Counted from the stretch's first letter, positions 24,011-32,624 are shown. The stretch is 42,590 nt of DNA from Desulfarculales bacterium (GCA_031267815.1 JAIRYI010000019.1:1-42590); one strand, 5' to 3'. The notes: generated by a model from the letters alone, not told the origin. Made by a program: numbers and translations.

Positions 24011-25147
24011 ATGCCCAGATTATTTTTTCTGCTCACCGCCGCGCTGCTGATATGTTCTGCCCCGGGCGGGCCGGCGGCGGCGGAAGAAAATAAAGACGCC
24101 TCTTTGCCCAGCCCGCGTTTTTTCCTGCCGCATCCTCCGGAAAGTCTGTCTTTATGCGATGAAAAAGTGCCTTTGTCCGACCCTTTCATAGCCGAACAGC
24201 TGGATCGGGAGTTTACCATGCTGGTGCATGACCAGGCGCAGATAGTAATGTGCCTCAAACGGGCCGGCCGTTATTTCCCCTATATCAGTAGCCAACTCCA
24301 AGCCGCCGGATTGCCTGACGATCTAAAATACCTGGCTGTTACCGAGAGCTTTCTGCTGCATTATGTGCGCTCCAAGGCCGGCGCTCTGGGTCTGTGGCAG
24401 TTTATGCCGGCCACAGGCAGACAGTTCAAACTTGCGGTGAATGATTTTATTGACGAGCGCCTCAATCCGGAAAAATCCACCCAGGCGGCTATCGCTTACT
24501 TCAAATACTTGTACGGCCTGTTTAAAAACTGGCCTCTGGTTATGGCCGCCTACAATGCCGGTCAGGGAACCGTGCTGGCCCAGATGAAAGAACAGGGCGC
24601 CGACAACTACTATGATCTCTATCTGCCCCGGGAGACCATGCGCTATGTCTACCGGGTGATGGCAATCAAAATTATTCTGAGCGACCCGGAGGCCTACGGC
24701 TATCATCTGCCCCAGGAACGGATCTACCGCCCCTATGAGGGAGAGGAAGTAAAATTCACCCTGAGCAGGGAACTCGCCCTGCGCGATCTGGCCGCTTACA
24801 GCCAAAGCAGCGTGCGCTTCATCCGCGAACTGAATCCCCAGCTGCTGGTCAACCGCCTTCCCAAAGGCGCTTATCAGTTGCTTGTGCCCCAGGGTCAGGC
24901 GGCCAATGTGCGGCGGCGGCTGGAAAAAGAGCAGATATCATCTTCCCCGGCGGCAGCCGCAGCGGCCGGAAACCCGGCGCCGGCCGGCGAACAGAGCGGG
25001 CGGGCCGGCCATCAGGTGAGGGCGGGAGATACTCTCAGTTCTATTTCCCGGCGTTACAAGGTCAGCCTGGAGGCGCTCCGGCAGGCCAATCACCTTAAAA
25101 ACGACAATATCCAAATAGGTCAGAAACTTATTATTCCCAGCCCTTAG
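24011..25147 (+). CDS. mltD: MltD-like lytic transglycosylase with LysM
   Basis: The 378-residue precursor starts with a signal peptide (MPRLFFLLTAALLICSAPGG). The SLT domain spans about residues 85-235, with the catalytic Glu112 in AVTESFLL and the family motifs SKAGALGLWQFMPATGR, MAAYNAGQG and ETMRYVYRVMAIK. A C-terminal LysM domain (about 335-378, VRAGDTLSSISRRYKVSLEA) binds peptidoglycan, after an Ala/Pro-rich linker. It should cleave the glycan strand non-hydrolytically in the periplasm. Only one LysM is present, fewer than in E. coli MltD. It closes the plus-strand run that begins at 19645. Confidence 0.92.
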   Translation: MPRLFFLLTAALLICSAPGGPAAAEENKDASLPSPRFFLPHPPESLSLCDEKVPLSDPFIAEQLDREFTMLVHDQAQIVMCLKRAGRYFPYISSQLQAAGLPDDLKYLAVTESFLLHYVRSKAGALGLWQFMPATGRQFKLAVNDFIDERLNPEKSTQAAIAYFKYLYGLFKNWPLVMAAYNAGQGTVLAQMKEQGADNYYDLYLPRETMRYVYRVMAIKIILSDPEAYGYHLPQERIYRPYEGEEVKFTLSRELALRDLAAYSQSSVRFIRELNPQLLVNRLPKGAYQLLVPQGQAANVRRRLEKEQISSSPAAAAAAGNPAPAGEQSGRAGHQVRAGDTLSSISRRYKVSLEALRQANHLKNDNIQIGQKLIIPSP

Positions 25148-25158
25148 AGCGGGTTAAG

Positions 25159-25383
25159 TTTAAGGAAGCGCTGCTTAAATTAACTTTGCAAAAACGCCTT
25201 TCAGCTATATGCGGATTTTGGGGATTGCATCAAACGCTTCCGCGTCCCAAGCAATGACGAAAAAGTTACAAAAAATACACGGTTTGTTACATCCTGTCAT
25301 TGCTTCCCGCTGGTGAGGAGCGCGAAGCAATCCAGAAATAATATAATTTTTAACTTCAGCGAATTAATCAGCATTTCCCTAAG
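25159..25383. repeat. MITE-like dispersed element
   Basis: TTTAAGGAAGCGCTG at the left end and the complement of TTCCCTAAG...CAGCGAATTAATC at the right end match the arms of the 5928-5990 palindrome, so about 225 bases are enclosed by related inverted ends. Inside are AGCAATGAC and GTCATTGCTTCCCGC-type segments like common chromosomal palindromic repeats. Downstream, near 25430, lies a degenerate GCGGGCTTGTCC motif. The gap 25148-25472 holds no gene. Confidence 0.6.
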
Positions 25384-25472
25384 TTCAGGACTTATTAATT
25401 GGGATAAAACATAACTAATTATTGTCATTGCGGGCTTGTCCTAAGAATCCAAAAGTATAAGGTTGGAAGTGT

Positions 25473-25787
25473 GTGTATAAAACAAATATTATAAATGAAT
25501 TCAATCCATCATGGCGGGATTTATATATTGATATACTTGTGATATACATAAGAAAAGCTTTAGGAGATTTCTTAATCAATAACGAGAGCATTGAGAGCAT
25601 AGTCAAAAAGGACTATAAGGAAGCTATCGTTGAATACACTCTAAATGCTTTCGAGGCAGAAGCTACCGAAGTTTCTGTTGATTTTGATTGCAATGAATTG
25701 CATGGTGTCGATGAAATAAGAATTATCGATACTGGTACAGGCATAGACCGAAATACCCTTGATCAGACTTTTAATGACTTGGGATGA
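25473..25787 (+). pseudogene. Truncated GHKL ATPase (Hsp90/MutL-type) N-terminus
   Basis: About 104 residues match the start of an ATP-binding GHKL domain. EYTLNAFEAEATEV is the N-box helix and IRIIDTGTGIDRNTL is the G1 box. The domain stops at FNDLG, long before the G2 lid, so no ATPase could fold. Full-length relatives run to several hundred residues. The DNA is AT-rich. It probably reflects a deletion that fused a former ATPase gene to the next module, whose first start codon (25774) overlaps its end. Confidence 0.65.
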
Positions 25788-25947
25788 TGTATTCAAAGCA
25801 TATGAATTGCGTTACGGTTTTCTCCTGCGCAAGCTAAATGTTGACAGAGACGCTTTATTAAATCGCTTAGAAGTTGGTGAAGCGTCAAGAGCAACTGCTG
25901 ATGAAATTAGAGAACAGATTATACAGTTGAGAGGAGATATAGAATGA
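25774..25947 (+). CDS. Small helical protein heading the DUF3990 operon
   Basis: A 57-residue product (MTWDDVFKAYELRYGFLLRK at the start) is predicted to be mostly helical and charged, with no membrane segment. I do not recognise a family. Its stop overlaps the start of the DUF3990 gene (ATGA), so it is translated with it and is likely a true gene, possibly a partner protein. It could instead be the residue of a longer protein cut by the deletion that truncated the ATPase. Confidence 0.55.
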   Translation: MTWDDVFKAYELRYGFLLRKLNVDRDALLNRLEVGEASRATADEIREQIIQLRGDIE

Positions 25948-26486
25948 ATGATATAACTCTCTATCATGGAACAATATACAATTTCGATGCGATTGACCTT
26001 AATCATGGCAAGCCTTACAAGGATTTTGGAAAGGGATTCTATCTCAGTCGGACGGAATCGAAAGCAGAGCGAATGGCTACCCGCAACCGCAAATTTGAGA
26101 ACGATTTGCTCATTGAAAGCGGTAGCAAACCGACAGCAAAAGCTTGGGTCTGCACCTATAAATTTGATGCGGACAATCTGAGTAAGATGAATCTAAAAGA
26201 GTTTGCAGAACCAGGCGAGGAATGGGTGCGGTTTATTGTCAAGAATCGCTCCAACCGGAACCCACAGCACAATTACGATATTGTGGTGGGTCCGACTGCG
26301 AACGATGACACCAACGTTGTCGTACAGGCGTTTATGAACCGCTTGTATGGCGACCCAAGCAGCGACGCAGCAATCCAGACATTTTTGCAAAACATCTTAC
26401 CAGACAGATTACCGCCTCAGATGTGTTTCGGAACGCAAAAAGCTGTTTCATTGCTTCGATTCATTGAAAGGAGGGAAATTCGATGA
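25944..26486 (+). CDS. DUF3990 protein (ADP-ribosyltransferase-like fold)
   Basis: The 180-residue protein opens with ITLYHGTIYNFDAIDLNHGK, then PYKDFGKGFYLSRTESKAE. This is the pattern of DUF3990, a family I place in the ADP-ribosyltransferase-like clan, where YHG and FGKGFYLS contribute the NAD pocket. Downstream, NYDIVVGPTANDDTNVV and RLPPQMCFGTQKAVSLLRFI are conserved in the same family. An enzyme that modifies a cellular target, i.e. a toxin, is the likely role, but this is not demonstrated. It overlaps both neighbours by 4 bases. Base composition is lower in GC than the backbone. I am sure of the family, less of the activity. Confidence 0.78.
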   Translation: MNDITLYHGTIYNFDAIDLNHGKPYKDFGKGFYLSRTESKAERMATRNRKFENDLLIESGSKPTAKAWVCTYKFDADNLSKMNLKEFAEPGEEWVRFIVKNRSNRNPQHNYDIVVGPTANDDTNVVVQAFMNRLYGDPSSDAAIQTFLQNILPDRLPPQMCFGTQKAVSLLRFIERREIR

Positions 26487-26725
26487 CAGTTGACGAGAAT
26501 GCCATTTCTTTCATCATCAAAGTTTTGACCGCCAATGTTGCTGAGGAGCTTGCCGACATTATGGACAAACCAACAACCATTGCTTTACGTGATTTTATGG
26601 CAACGAAAACATACAATGTACTGATGAAGCCAGGCTCTTTGCTTTACCGCGAGAGTCCTGCCTATGTGGTAGATATGGTAAAATCGGAAATGTCCGGCGA
26701 CTGGCAGCGCTGGTTGGAGGTGTGA
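26483..26725 (+). CDS. Small conserved partner of DUF3990
   Basis: An 80-residue protein (MTVDENAISFIIKVLTANVA at the start) of helical character with no recognisable motif. The start overlaps the DUF3990 stop (ATGA) and is preceded by AGGAGGG. The stop overlaps the start area of the DUF3791 gene. As a small gene locked into this operon it is a candidate antitoxin or target-recognition partner. I cannot assign a family. Confidence 0.65.
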   Translation: MTVDENAISFIIKVLTANVAEELADIMDKPTTIALRDFMATKTYNVLMKPGSLLYRESPAYVVDMVKSEMSGDWQRWLEV

Positions 26726-26727
26726 TG

Positions 26728-26949
26728 ATGAAAGTGAATCCTGTTTTGTTCTTACAGGCAGATGTTTCAAATGAGTATATGCGACAGCATAACCTCACGC
26801 CGCAGGAGTTTATTGAACTTGATAAACGATATAACATTTTACATTTTATCGAAATCGGTTACGAGCCATTTCACCTAACTGGTACGCAAGGCGTTGTTGA
26901 GGAAGTTGACGATTATATCCGGCGGCGTGAATCTGCAAACGCATTATAG
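26728..26949 (+). CDS. DUF3791 protein
   Basis: The 73-residue protein (KVNPVLFLQADVSNEYMRQH, then LTPQEFIELDKRYNILHFI and VVEEVDDYIRRRE) matches the pattern of DUF3791, small proteins I recall next to DUF3990 genes. I use ATG 26728, with GGAGG seven bases upstream; ATG 26725 or GTG 26722 are equally in frame. It ends the four-gene overlapping operon. The region to 27097 shows no gene. Confidence 0.7.
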   Translation: MKVNPVLFLQADVSNEYMRQHNLTPQEFIELDKRYNILHFIEIGYEPFHLTGTQGVVEEVDDYIRRRESANAL

Positions 26950-27096
26950 GAGTAAGCAAGGCGCCGGTATATTTTGTTAATATAAGATAAAAAGATTAAT
27001 GCCGCGAACTCTACTTACCCAATATGCTAAAGCCTCAACCGCCCAATCAAACTGCATGGACTTAAGTTTTGATTTAGGAAATGGAATAACAGGTCT

Positions 27097-28416
27097 CTAC
27101 ATGATAATAGGGCCTATCTTGCGCTTGATCTGAAACCGGTAATAAAGATTTATCATCAGATAGAACAGGTATCGGGCCGGCTGACGTAAAAAGCGCCCAT
27201 GCAGCAGGCAGCGGCGAAATATTCGCGGCAGGGAATAGACCTGATTATAAATTTCCCAGAACATGCCGGTTATCTGCCCGGCGGACATAGAGGGGTGGCT
27301 GATTACCGATCGGGTAGGTGAGTATTGGTACACATCTTCTTCAATGAGCCGCCCGGCCGCGCGCATTTCATGGTAAAAATCCGTGCCCGGTATAGGCGTC
27401 ATGATATAAAATTTAGGCATCATAATTCCTGAATTGACGATAAAATCCACAGTGTCCTCCAGGGTTTGCGGAGTATCGCCTTCAATGCCAATCATCATTT
27501 CGCTGGCCGCCTCAATGCCGCTTGCCCTTATTATGTCAATCAGTTCAATATATTCTGCCGGATGGCACCATTCTTTGCCTATGCGTTGCAAATTATCCCG
27601 GCTTACGCTTTCCAGGCCGAAACTTAAGGTGGTGCAGCCGCTTTTAGCGGCTAAATCCAGCAGATCCGGTTTTCGGGCGATCTCCAGTGAGCATTGCGAC
27701 ATCCATTTCATGTCCAGCCCGGCAATCTGCTCACAAAGTTGCTGAAGATAGGCGGGATCAGCGGCAATGTTGTCATCCAGAAGTAAAAAACGCTTGAATC
27801 CAAGGCTTTTGATGTGACGGATATCGCGTATGACCTCCTGGATATCCCGTTTGAGATAGGTCCCCCGGTACATGCAGTAAATTGAACAGAACTTGCAGCA
27901 ATGAGGGCAGCCGCGCCCGGCCTGAACAGGAAGAAAATTCCCAATGCGCTTGTTCAGGATAAGCTCATAGCGGGGCAGGGGAGTTGAGAGGCGGGTGAGC
28001 GCTTTTTTATAGAAAGGCTGCAGTTTTCCGTTTTCAAAGTCATGGATGAGATCAGCCCAGACCGCTTCGGCGTCGCCAATAACCACGCTGTCAAAAAAGG
28101 GTGATGATATTTCCGGAATCAGGCTGAACATGGGGCCGCCCGCAATAACCGTTTTGCCCCGCCGTCTAAATTCGGCCGCGATTTCCAGGCCGCGCTTGGC
28201 GGCGTGTCCCATGCCGCCGCAGGCAATAAGGCAGGCGTTGCTGTCAAAAGGTATGTCTTCAATGGTTTCAAGGCAGATTTCGCATTCCCAATCCGCGGGG
28301 GTAAGCGCGGCCAGCAGCGGATAGGCCAGACCCACAAAGTAAAGCCTGCGCTTTTTGACCAGTTTGCCCCTGTCATCATAGATGGTAGGTTGAATAAAAA
28401 GCACTTTCTTTTTCAT
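27097..28416 (-). CDS. B12-binding radical SAM protein 1
   Basis: The 439-residue protein has an N-terminal cobalamin-binding Rossmann domain (about 1-140, with VIAGGPMFSLIPE and VVIGDAEAVW) and then a radical SAM domain with the CX3CX2C cluster in GRGCPHCCKFCSIYC (about 167-181). LLLDDNIAADPAYL, LSFGLESVSRDNL and MTPIPGTDF follow. Such enzymes use cobalamin and SAM to methylate or rearrange unactivated carbons in lipids, pigments and natural products. The C-terminal 60 residues are basic and partly hydrophobic, perhaps membrane-contacting. Its start overlaps the upstream gene's stop by 4 bases. Confidence 0.85.
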   Translation of the reverse strand: MKKKVLFIQPTIYDDRGKLVKKRRLYFVGLAYPLLAALTPADWECEICLETIEDIPFDSNACLIACGGMGHAAKRGLEIAAEFRRRGKTVIAGGPMFSLIPEISSPFFDSVVIGDAEAVWADLIHDFENGKLQPFYKKALTRLSTPLPRYELILNKRIGNFLPVQAGRGCPHCCKFCSIYCMYRGTYLKRDIQEVIRDIRHIKSLGFKRFLLLDDNIAADPAYLQQLCEQIAGLDMKWMSQCSLEIARKPDLLDLAAKSGCTTLSFGLESVSRDNLQRIGKEWCHPAEYIELIDIIRASGIEAASEMMIGIEGDTPQTLEDTVDFIVNSGIMMPKFYIMTPIPGTDFYHEMRAAGRLIEEDVYQYSPTRSVISHPSMSAGQITGMFWEIYNQVYSLPRIFRRCLLHGRFLRQPARYLFYLMINLYYRFQIKRKIGPIIM

Positions 28417-29819
28417 GACGCGGAAGATCTGATCATATTCAGGTACTGGCCGGTTATGGTTATCACTCCGCGCAGGGTTCTGAGATATGCTTTCAGGCCG
28501 TATTTACGCAAAATGTACAGATGCGTACCCAGCCCGGCGGAAGTCCGGTAATACACCCGCAGAATATTTTTGTAAAAATCAGCCGCCGTCATATGCCGCG
28601 GCTTGATTATAAGATGGGCTATATCCCAAATTTCATGACGTTGGCGGGGGACAGCCAATTGGTCCCTGTATTGTTCGTAACTGGCGGTGCCGGGGAGGGG
28701 GGTGAGAGGCTGCAAGTTAATCAGGGGTCTTTTGAAACGCTTCAAAAATTTGATCAGGTTGTCAAAGTCTTTGCTCTCCCAATCCGGCATGGCAATAAGG
28801 CCGGCATAACAATTCATGCCCAGGCTTTCAATAATCTCAATAGCTCTGACATTCACATCTGCCGAGCTTTGCTTGGCCATATTATTCAAGTCTTTATCAC
28901 TAAATGATTCAATACCCACAAATACCGCGTGCATGCCTGTATCGCGCAGTTCTTGCATCACTTCCGGGTTTTCAGCCACAAAGTCAGCCCGGCCGAAGGC
29001 AATAAAATTTTTCTTTATACCCTCCTGCCGCATAAGGCGGACGAATTCCAGAACCCGCTCCCGGCGTAAGAGAAAATTATCATCCACAATGTACAAATTC
29101 GGCTCTTCAATCGTCTTTATTTCCGCTATGACTTCCCTTAGATCCCGCTCAAAATATTTTTTCTGGGTAATACAGGTGCAAAAACAAAAATTACAGTCAT
29201 AGGGGCAGCCAAAGGAAGTTTTAATGGAAGCGCAAAAGCTCAGATAACTATAGCTGTATTTTTTGCGGTATTTGCGGGTTTTGCCGCGATCGGGAAAAGG
29301 AAAAGGAAATTCAGGCGCAACCGGCGGACGGGCCTTGCCTCTCTGCCATATCCCGGGTATGCCGGAACGTATCGCCTCCAGCGCTTGCGCCCGCTGGTTT
29401 AGGCCCCCCAGATTGGCCTGCTGCAGTCTGGCCAGCAGAGGTTCCATGCTGGCCAGACCGTTGCCTTGGATTATTATATCAATATCATCATCCGCGAAAT
29501 CTTCCGGATTTACCTCCGCATGCACTCCGCCCGCCATAGTTACCAGTTGCGGATTAAAAGCATGCGCTCTGGCGGATAATTGTTTGACTATGCCCACATG
29601 GGTCAAATAGGCGGTAAACCCCACCGCGTCATATTTTTTTTGCCCGAGGAAATACTCCATCTCTTTTTTTTCCAGGATAAGATCAATAATATCCGCGTGA
29701 TGTCCCAGAGCTTCCACTTGAGCGGCAACATATTCCAACTCCAGAGGTTCGCAAACCATCATACTGTGCAGATTTATGCTTTCCCGGTGCGGTTTGGGCC
29801 GGATCAATAAAATATTCAT
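28413..29819 (-). CDS. B12-binding radical SAM protein 2
   Basis: The 468-residue protein opens NILLIRPKPHRESINLHSMM and has a cobalamin-binding-like domain (MAGGVHAEVNPEDF, IIIQGNG) and a radical SAM domain with FGCPYDCNFCFCTCI (about 205-219). YIVDDNFLLRRERV, AVFVGIESFSDKDLNNM and LQPLTPLPGT follow. It is clearly a distinct paralogue of the next gene, not a recent duplicate. Translational coupling on both sides (4-base overlaps) suggests the two act in one pathway. The typical DXHXXG cobalamin motif is not obvious, so cofactor ligation may be base-off without a His ligand. Confidence 0.83.
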   Translation of the reverse strand: MNILLIRPKPHRESINLHSMMVCEPLELEYVAAQVEALGHHADIIDLILEKKEMEYFLGQKKYDAVGFTAYLTHVGIVKQLSARAHAFNPQLVTMAGGVHAEVNPEDFADDDIDIIIQGNGLASMEPLLARLQQANLGGLNQRAQALEAIRSGIPGIWQRGKARPPVAPEFPFPFPDRGKTRKYRKKYSYSYLSFCASIKTSFGCPYDCNFCFCTCITQKKYFERDLREVIAEIKTIEEPNLYIVDDNFLLRRERVLEFVRLMRQEGIKKNFIAFGRADFVAENPEVMQELRDTGMHAVFVGIESFSDKDLNNMAKQSSADVNVRAIEIIESLGMNCYAGLIAMPDWESKDFDNLIKFLKRFKRPLINLQPLTPLPGTASYEQYRDQLAVPRQRHEIWDIAHLIIKPRHMTAADFYKNILRVYYRTSAGLGTHLYILRKYGLKAYLRTLRGVITITGQYLNMIRSSAS

Positions 29820-30850
29820 GGATTATCCCCCTCTTCTGAAGCCACGGATTTAAACACCCTGAAACGGTTTTCCGGAAAAGGCTTATAATTTAACAGTGAG
29901 GCGCAAGCGCGGAACAAAAAATTGAGAAAGCGGTTGGAATGACTGGCCAGGACATAGATGTGTTCATAGCGGCAGCCGAGCCGCAGCTTGGCCTCTTCCG
30001 CGGTCTGTCCGAAATCAATGCGCCTGAAACCTCTTTCAATCCCGTAGCGGACTATTTCCAGCAGCATGCGGTTGTAAGCGTCATATTTAACGCTTTGCCG
30101 CGCGTCAAGGCCGGTGAACTCAAAAATCAATTCATCGCCGTTTTCCAATAACTGATAAAAAGCCACATATTTGCCGGCGTCATCTTGCATCACAAAGATA
30201 TCAAAGAAGCCGCCGCGGAAAAAATCCAGACTTAAGGTCTCAATTTTATAGTCCGCCCGTTCCATCACCTGAAGATAGAGCGCATATAATTCTTCATTAA
30301 AGCTATTGTTGTCCGCTAATTTGCCTATCTTCAAGGCGGACGACTTCTTTAGAGCTTTTTGGGCGCGATAGCGATAATGGCTGCGCAAATCGGCCAGGTA
30401 TTCTTCAAAGCTGGACCAGCGCAAATCAAGCACACAGCGCGGACAGGTCTTTATTTGCACAAAAGCGGGATGCCTTATCGCCTGGGGCAGATTGAAAACA
30501 AGCCGCATGCCTCTGAGCGCGCGCACCAGATCAAAGAAATTTTTTTTGCTGCCTTCGCCCAGGTGTACTCCAGGGCGCGCTACCGATAAGGGAACATAAA
30601 CAAAACGGGTGAAAGCCGTTAAAGAAAAACGGGTAAACTGAGTGATCACATATTTTTTACGGGTGAAAAGCATGAACCTGCTATCCGGAATTCCCTTATC
30701 GTCGCTGAACATATAATAACGGCTGTCTTCAGCGTCGCTTCGGCCTTCCATAAAACGTAAAAAATTACGTTTAAGATAAATATTGTTTCCCAGTCCTTCA
30801 TCCCAGCTGGGAGGGATGTCCGCGGCGGAGGTAAATTCATGCAGTTTCAT
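29816..30850 (-). CDS. FemAB/BioF2-like GNAT-fold acyltransferase
   Basis: The 344-residue protein has the doubled GNAT arrangement of the FemAB/Acetyltransf_6 type. LRSHYRYRAQKALKKSSALK is the usual helix at the domain join, followed by LYALYLQVMERADYKIETL. Then comes the acyl-CoA or aminoacyl-binding half with KYVAFYQLLENGDELIFEFTGL and YDAYNRMLLEIVRYGIERGFRRIDFGQTAEEAKLRLG. This family transfers amino acids or acyl groups to amines, sometimes on lipids. The likely acceptor here is the product of the two radical SAM enzymes. It overlaps the downstream gene by 4 bases. Confidence 0.78.
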   Translation of the reverse strand: MKLHEFTSAADIPPSWDEGLGNNIYLKRNFLRFMEGRSDAEDSRYYMFSDDKGIPDSRFMLFTRKKYVITQFTRFSLTAFTRFVYVPLSVARPGVHLGEGSKKNFFDLVRALRGMRLVFNLPQAIRHPAFVQIKTCPRCVLDLRWSSFEEYLADLRSHYRYRAQKALKKSSALKIGKLADNNSFNEELYALYLQVMERADYKIETLSLDFFRGGFFDIFVMQDDAGKYVAFYQLLENGDELIFEFTGLDARQSVKYDAYNRMLLEIVRYGIERGFRRIDFGQTAEEAKLRLGCRYEHIYVLASHSNRFLNFLFRACASLLNYKPFPENRFRVFKSVASEEGDNP

Positions 30851-30900
30851 TTTTAATTATCACTTATAAAGTATTTATCCCGGCAAAAAACCCGGCCTGA

Positions 30901-31983
30901 TCAAGGACGGGCCAGGTCCCATTCATAAACCGCATAGCGGCGCAGAGCATGGCGGCACAAGGCCGCGCAGAAACGGCTGGATTTATAATTGTCATTCCAT
31001 ACGAAATTTGTCTCCCCGCCCTGGTAAACCCCGGAGACCTGTTTATAAATTTCATTGATCATTCCTAATGAGACCCCGCTGTTACTGTATTCAGGCAGCA
31101 CTCCTATGGTATTTACCTTAAAATCCTTGATTTTAGCGCCGTGGAGTTTGCACCTGATAAAAAAATTGAGCGGCCTGACCCGCCGGTTATTGCCGAGAAC
31201 TTCATTGAAGTTCGGGTGCCATATGGCAAAACCAATTTCCCTGCCCTCCTTGACGGCGTAAATTATGTTGCGCCGGTTCAGCAGCGGGCGTATCATCTTA
31301 ATCATTTCAAAAGATTCAATTATTTTTTTATTAAAATAAAAATGGGTTCCATTAAGGGTCCGGTTGAATAAATCCCCCAGAATTTCCATTTCGCGCTTTA
31401 AATCATGCAGGCGGATAAATCTGTAGGATATATTTGTATTTATTTTACGCAGCAGGCTGGGGGGCGGAGCGAAGTCTGCGGTTGCGGCATAATAAGTGGT
31501 AAGCTCATGCTCGGTAAATCCGCGCCCGGAGAAGAGCGACGGGTAATAGGGCGGAGTATAAGCGCCGTCAAAGACAGCGGGCAGGCTGTAATTGTCTTTT
31601 AAAAAACCGACTCCATAGGTTAGATGACCGTTCAGGCCAATAATCACTCTGCCGGTTTTCAAGTTTTCCGCCAGAACGGCGGCGTATTCAAGCAGCAGAT
31701 CTACCGCGCTCCGGCAGCCGGGCAGGGCCTCAAAAAAGCCAAGTTGCAAGGAGTCCAGGAGAGGATGATGCAAAAAGATTGCTCTGGCCGCATAATGTCC
31801 GCTGTCGTAAACCAGAACAGGCTCAATAAAACAATTTTTACTGAAAGAATCTTTCCGGTATAAAAAATTGGCCGCGTTGTGGTTAAAATTGTCCCGGTTA
31901 CACTTATGCCCGCTATAGACACGATAGTAAAGTTTGAGAAACTCTTTTTTAAGACGCCGGTTGCCGGCTTTAATTAAATTCAT
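30901..31983 (-). CDS. YghO-like GNAT-fold protein
   Basis: The 360-residue protein has a basic start (MNLIKAGNRRLKKEFLKLYY) and a C-terminal GNAT-like half with IIYAVKEGREIGFAIWHPNF, then KVNTIGVLPEYSNSGVSLGMINEIY, a good acetyl-CoA region, and ETNFVWNDNYKSSRFC. The whole resembles E. coli YghO-type proteins, whose function is unknown. It heads the four-gene minus-strand cluster and is separated from the FemAB-like gene by 50 bases. An N-acyl transfer is a reasonable guess; the substrate is not visible. Confidence 0.65.
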   Translation of the reverse strand: MNLIKAGNRRLKKEFLKLYYRVYSGHKCNRDNFNHNAANFLYRKDSFSKNCFIEPVLVYDSGHYAARAIFLHHPLLDSLQLGFFEALPGCRSAVDLLLEYAAVLAENLKTGRVIIGLNGHLTYGVGFLKDNYSLPAVFDGAYTPPYYPSLFSGRGFTEHELTTYYAATADFAPPPSLLRKINTNISYRFIRLHDLKREMEILGDLFNRTLNGTHFYFNKKIIESFEMIKMIRPLLNRRNIIYAVKEGREIGFAIWHPNFNEVLGNNRRVRPLNFFIRCKLHGAKIKDFKVNTIGVLPEYSNSGVSLGMINEIYKQVSGVYQGGETNFVWNDNYKSSRFCAALCRHALRRYAVYEWDLARP

Positions 31984-32069
31984 AGTCTCTCGCTATGTTA
32001 ACCCGGATATTTTATAAAAGAACGGCCTCGCTTATGTCTTTAAGAGAGGCGCTCCCAAAATCCGATCGG

Positions 32070-32624
32070 TTATTTTTCCGCTTCACTCTCATCAAGCCGT
32101 TTAATCACTCGGCACGGATTGCCGGCCGCGACAACCTGCCTGGGAATATTGCGTGTTACAACCGAACCCGCTCCGATAACGCTGCCGCCTCCTATTGTCA
32201 CTCCGGGGCAGATTACCGTGCCGCCGCCAATCCACACGTTCAGGCCTATCATAACTTTCTTACCGAATTCCAAGCCACTGATTCGCGTTTTTACATCAAG
32301 CGGATGCGCGGCGGTGAAAATACTGACCCGCGGGCCAATCTTGACGTTATGCCCGATGATAATCTCGCATACATCAAGCATGATGCAGTCGTAGTTGACA
32401 TACACGTTATCTCCAAAATGAATATTGCGGCCATAATCACATTTGTAGGTTGGATTAATAACCAAACCGCTGCCGGCATTCCCGAATATTTGTTTTAATT
32501 CGTCAAAAGGACCGCCGTTGTTAAAGCCGGCGCACATTTCCATTGCGCGTTCGCGTTCGGCGGCAAGTTCGGAGTCAAATGCGTTATACAATTCGCCCGC
32601 AAGCATTTTCCGTTTCTCCGTCAT
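32070..32624 (-). CDS. Maltose/galactoside O-acetyltransferase-like (hexapeptide)
   Basis: The 184-residue protein has the N-terminal mac domain (KRKMLAGELYNAFDSELAAE) and left-handed beta-helix hexapeptide repeats (IHFGDNVYVNYDCIMLD, IGHNVKIGPRVSIFTA, GVTIGGGSVIGAGSVV) with the active-site His in FTAAHPLD. It should acetylate a sugar from acetyl-CoA as a trimer. I start at ATG 32624 with GAGG upstream. A longer frame to 32717 would run into the next gene and lacks homology. It may or may not belong to the acyltransferase cluster, which begins 86 bases away on the same strand. Confidence 0.85.
   Translation of the reverse strand: MTEKRKMLAGELYNAFDSELAAERERAMEMCAGFNNGGPFDELKQIFGNAGSGLVINPTYKCDYGRNIHFGDNVYVNYDCIMLDVCEIIIGHNVKIGPRVSIFTAAHPLDVKTRISGLEFGKKVMIGLNVWIGGGTVICPGVTIGGGSVIGAGSVVTRNIPRQVVAAGNPCRVIKRLDESEAEK

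Noticed and set aside
32070-32624. O-acetyltransferase as a definite member of the radical SAM cluster
   Set aside because: It is co-directional and near, but lies upstream with its own gap and is a common generic enzyme; membership cannot be supported.
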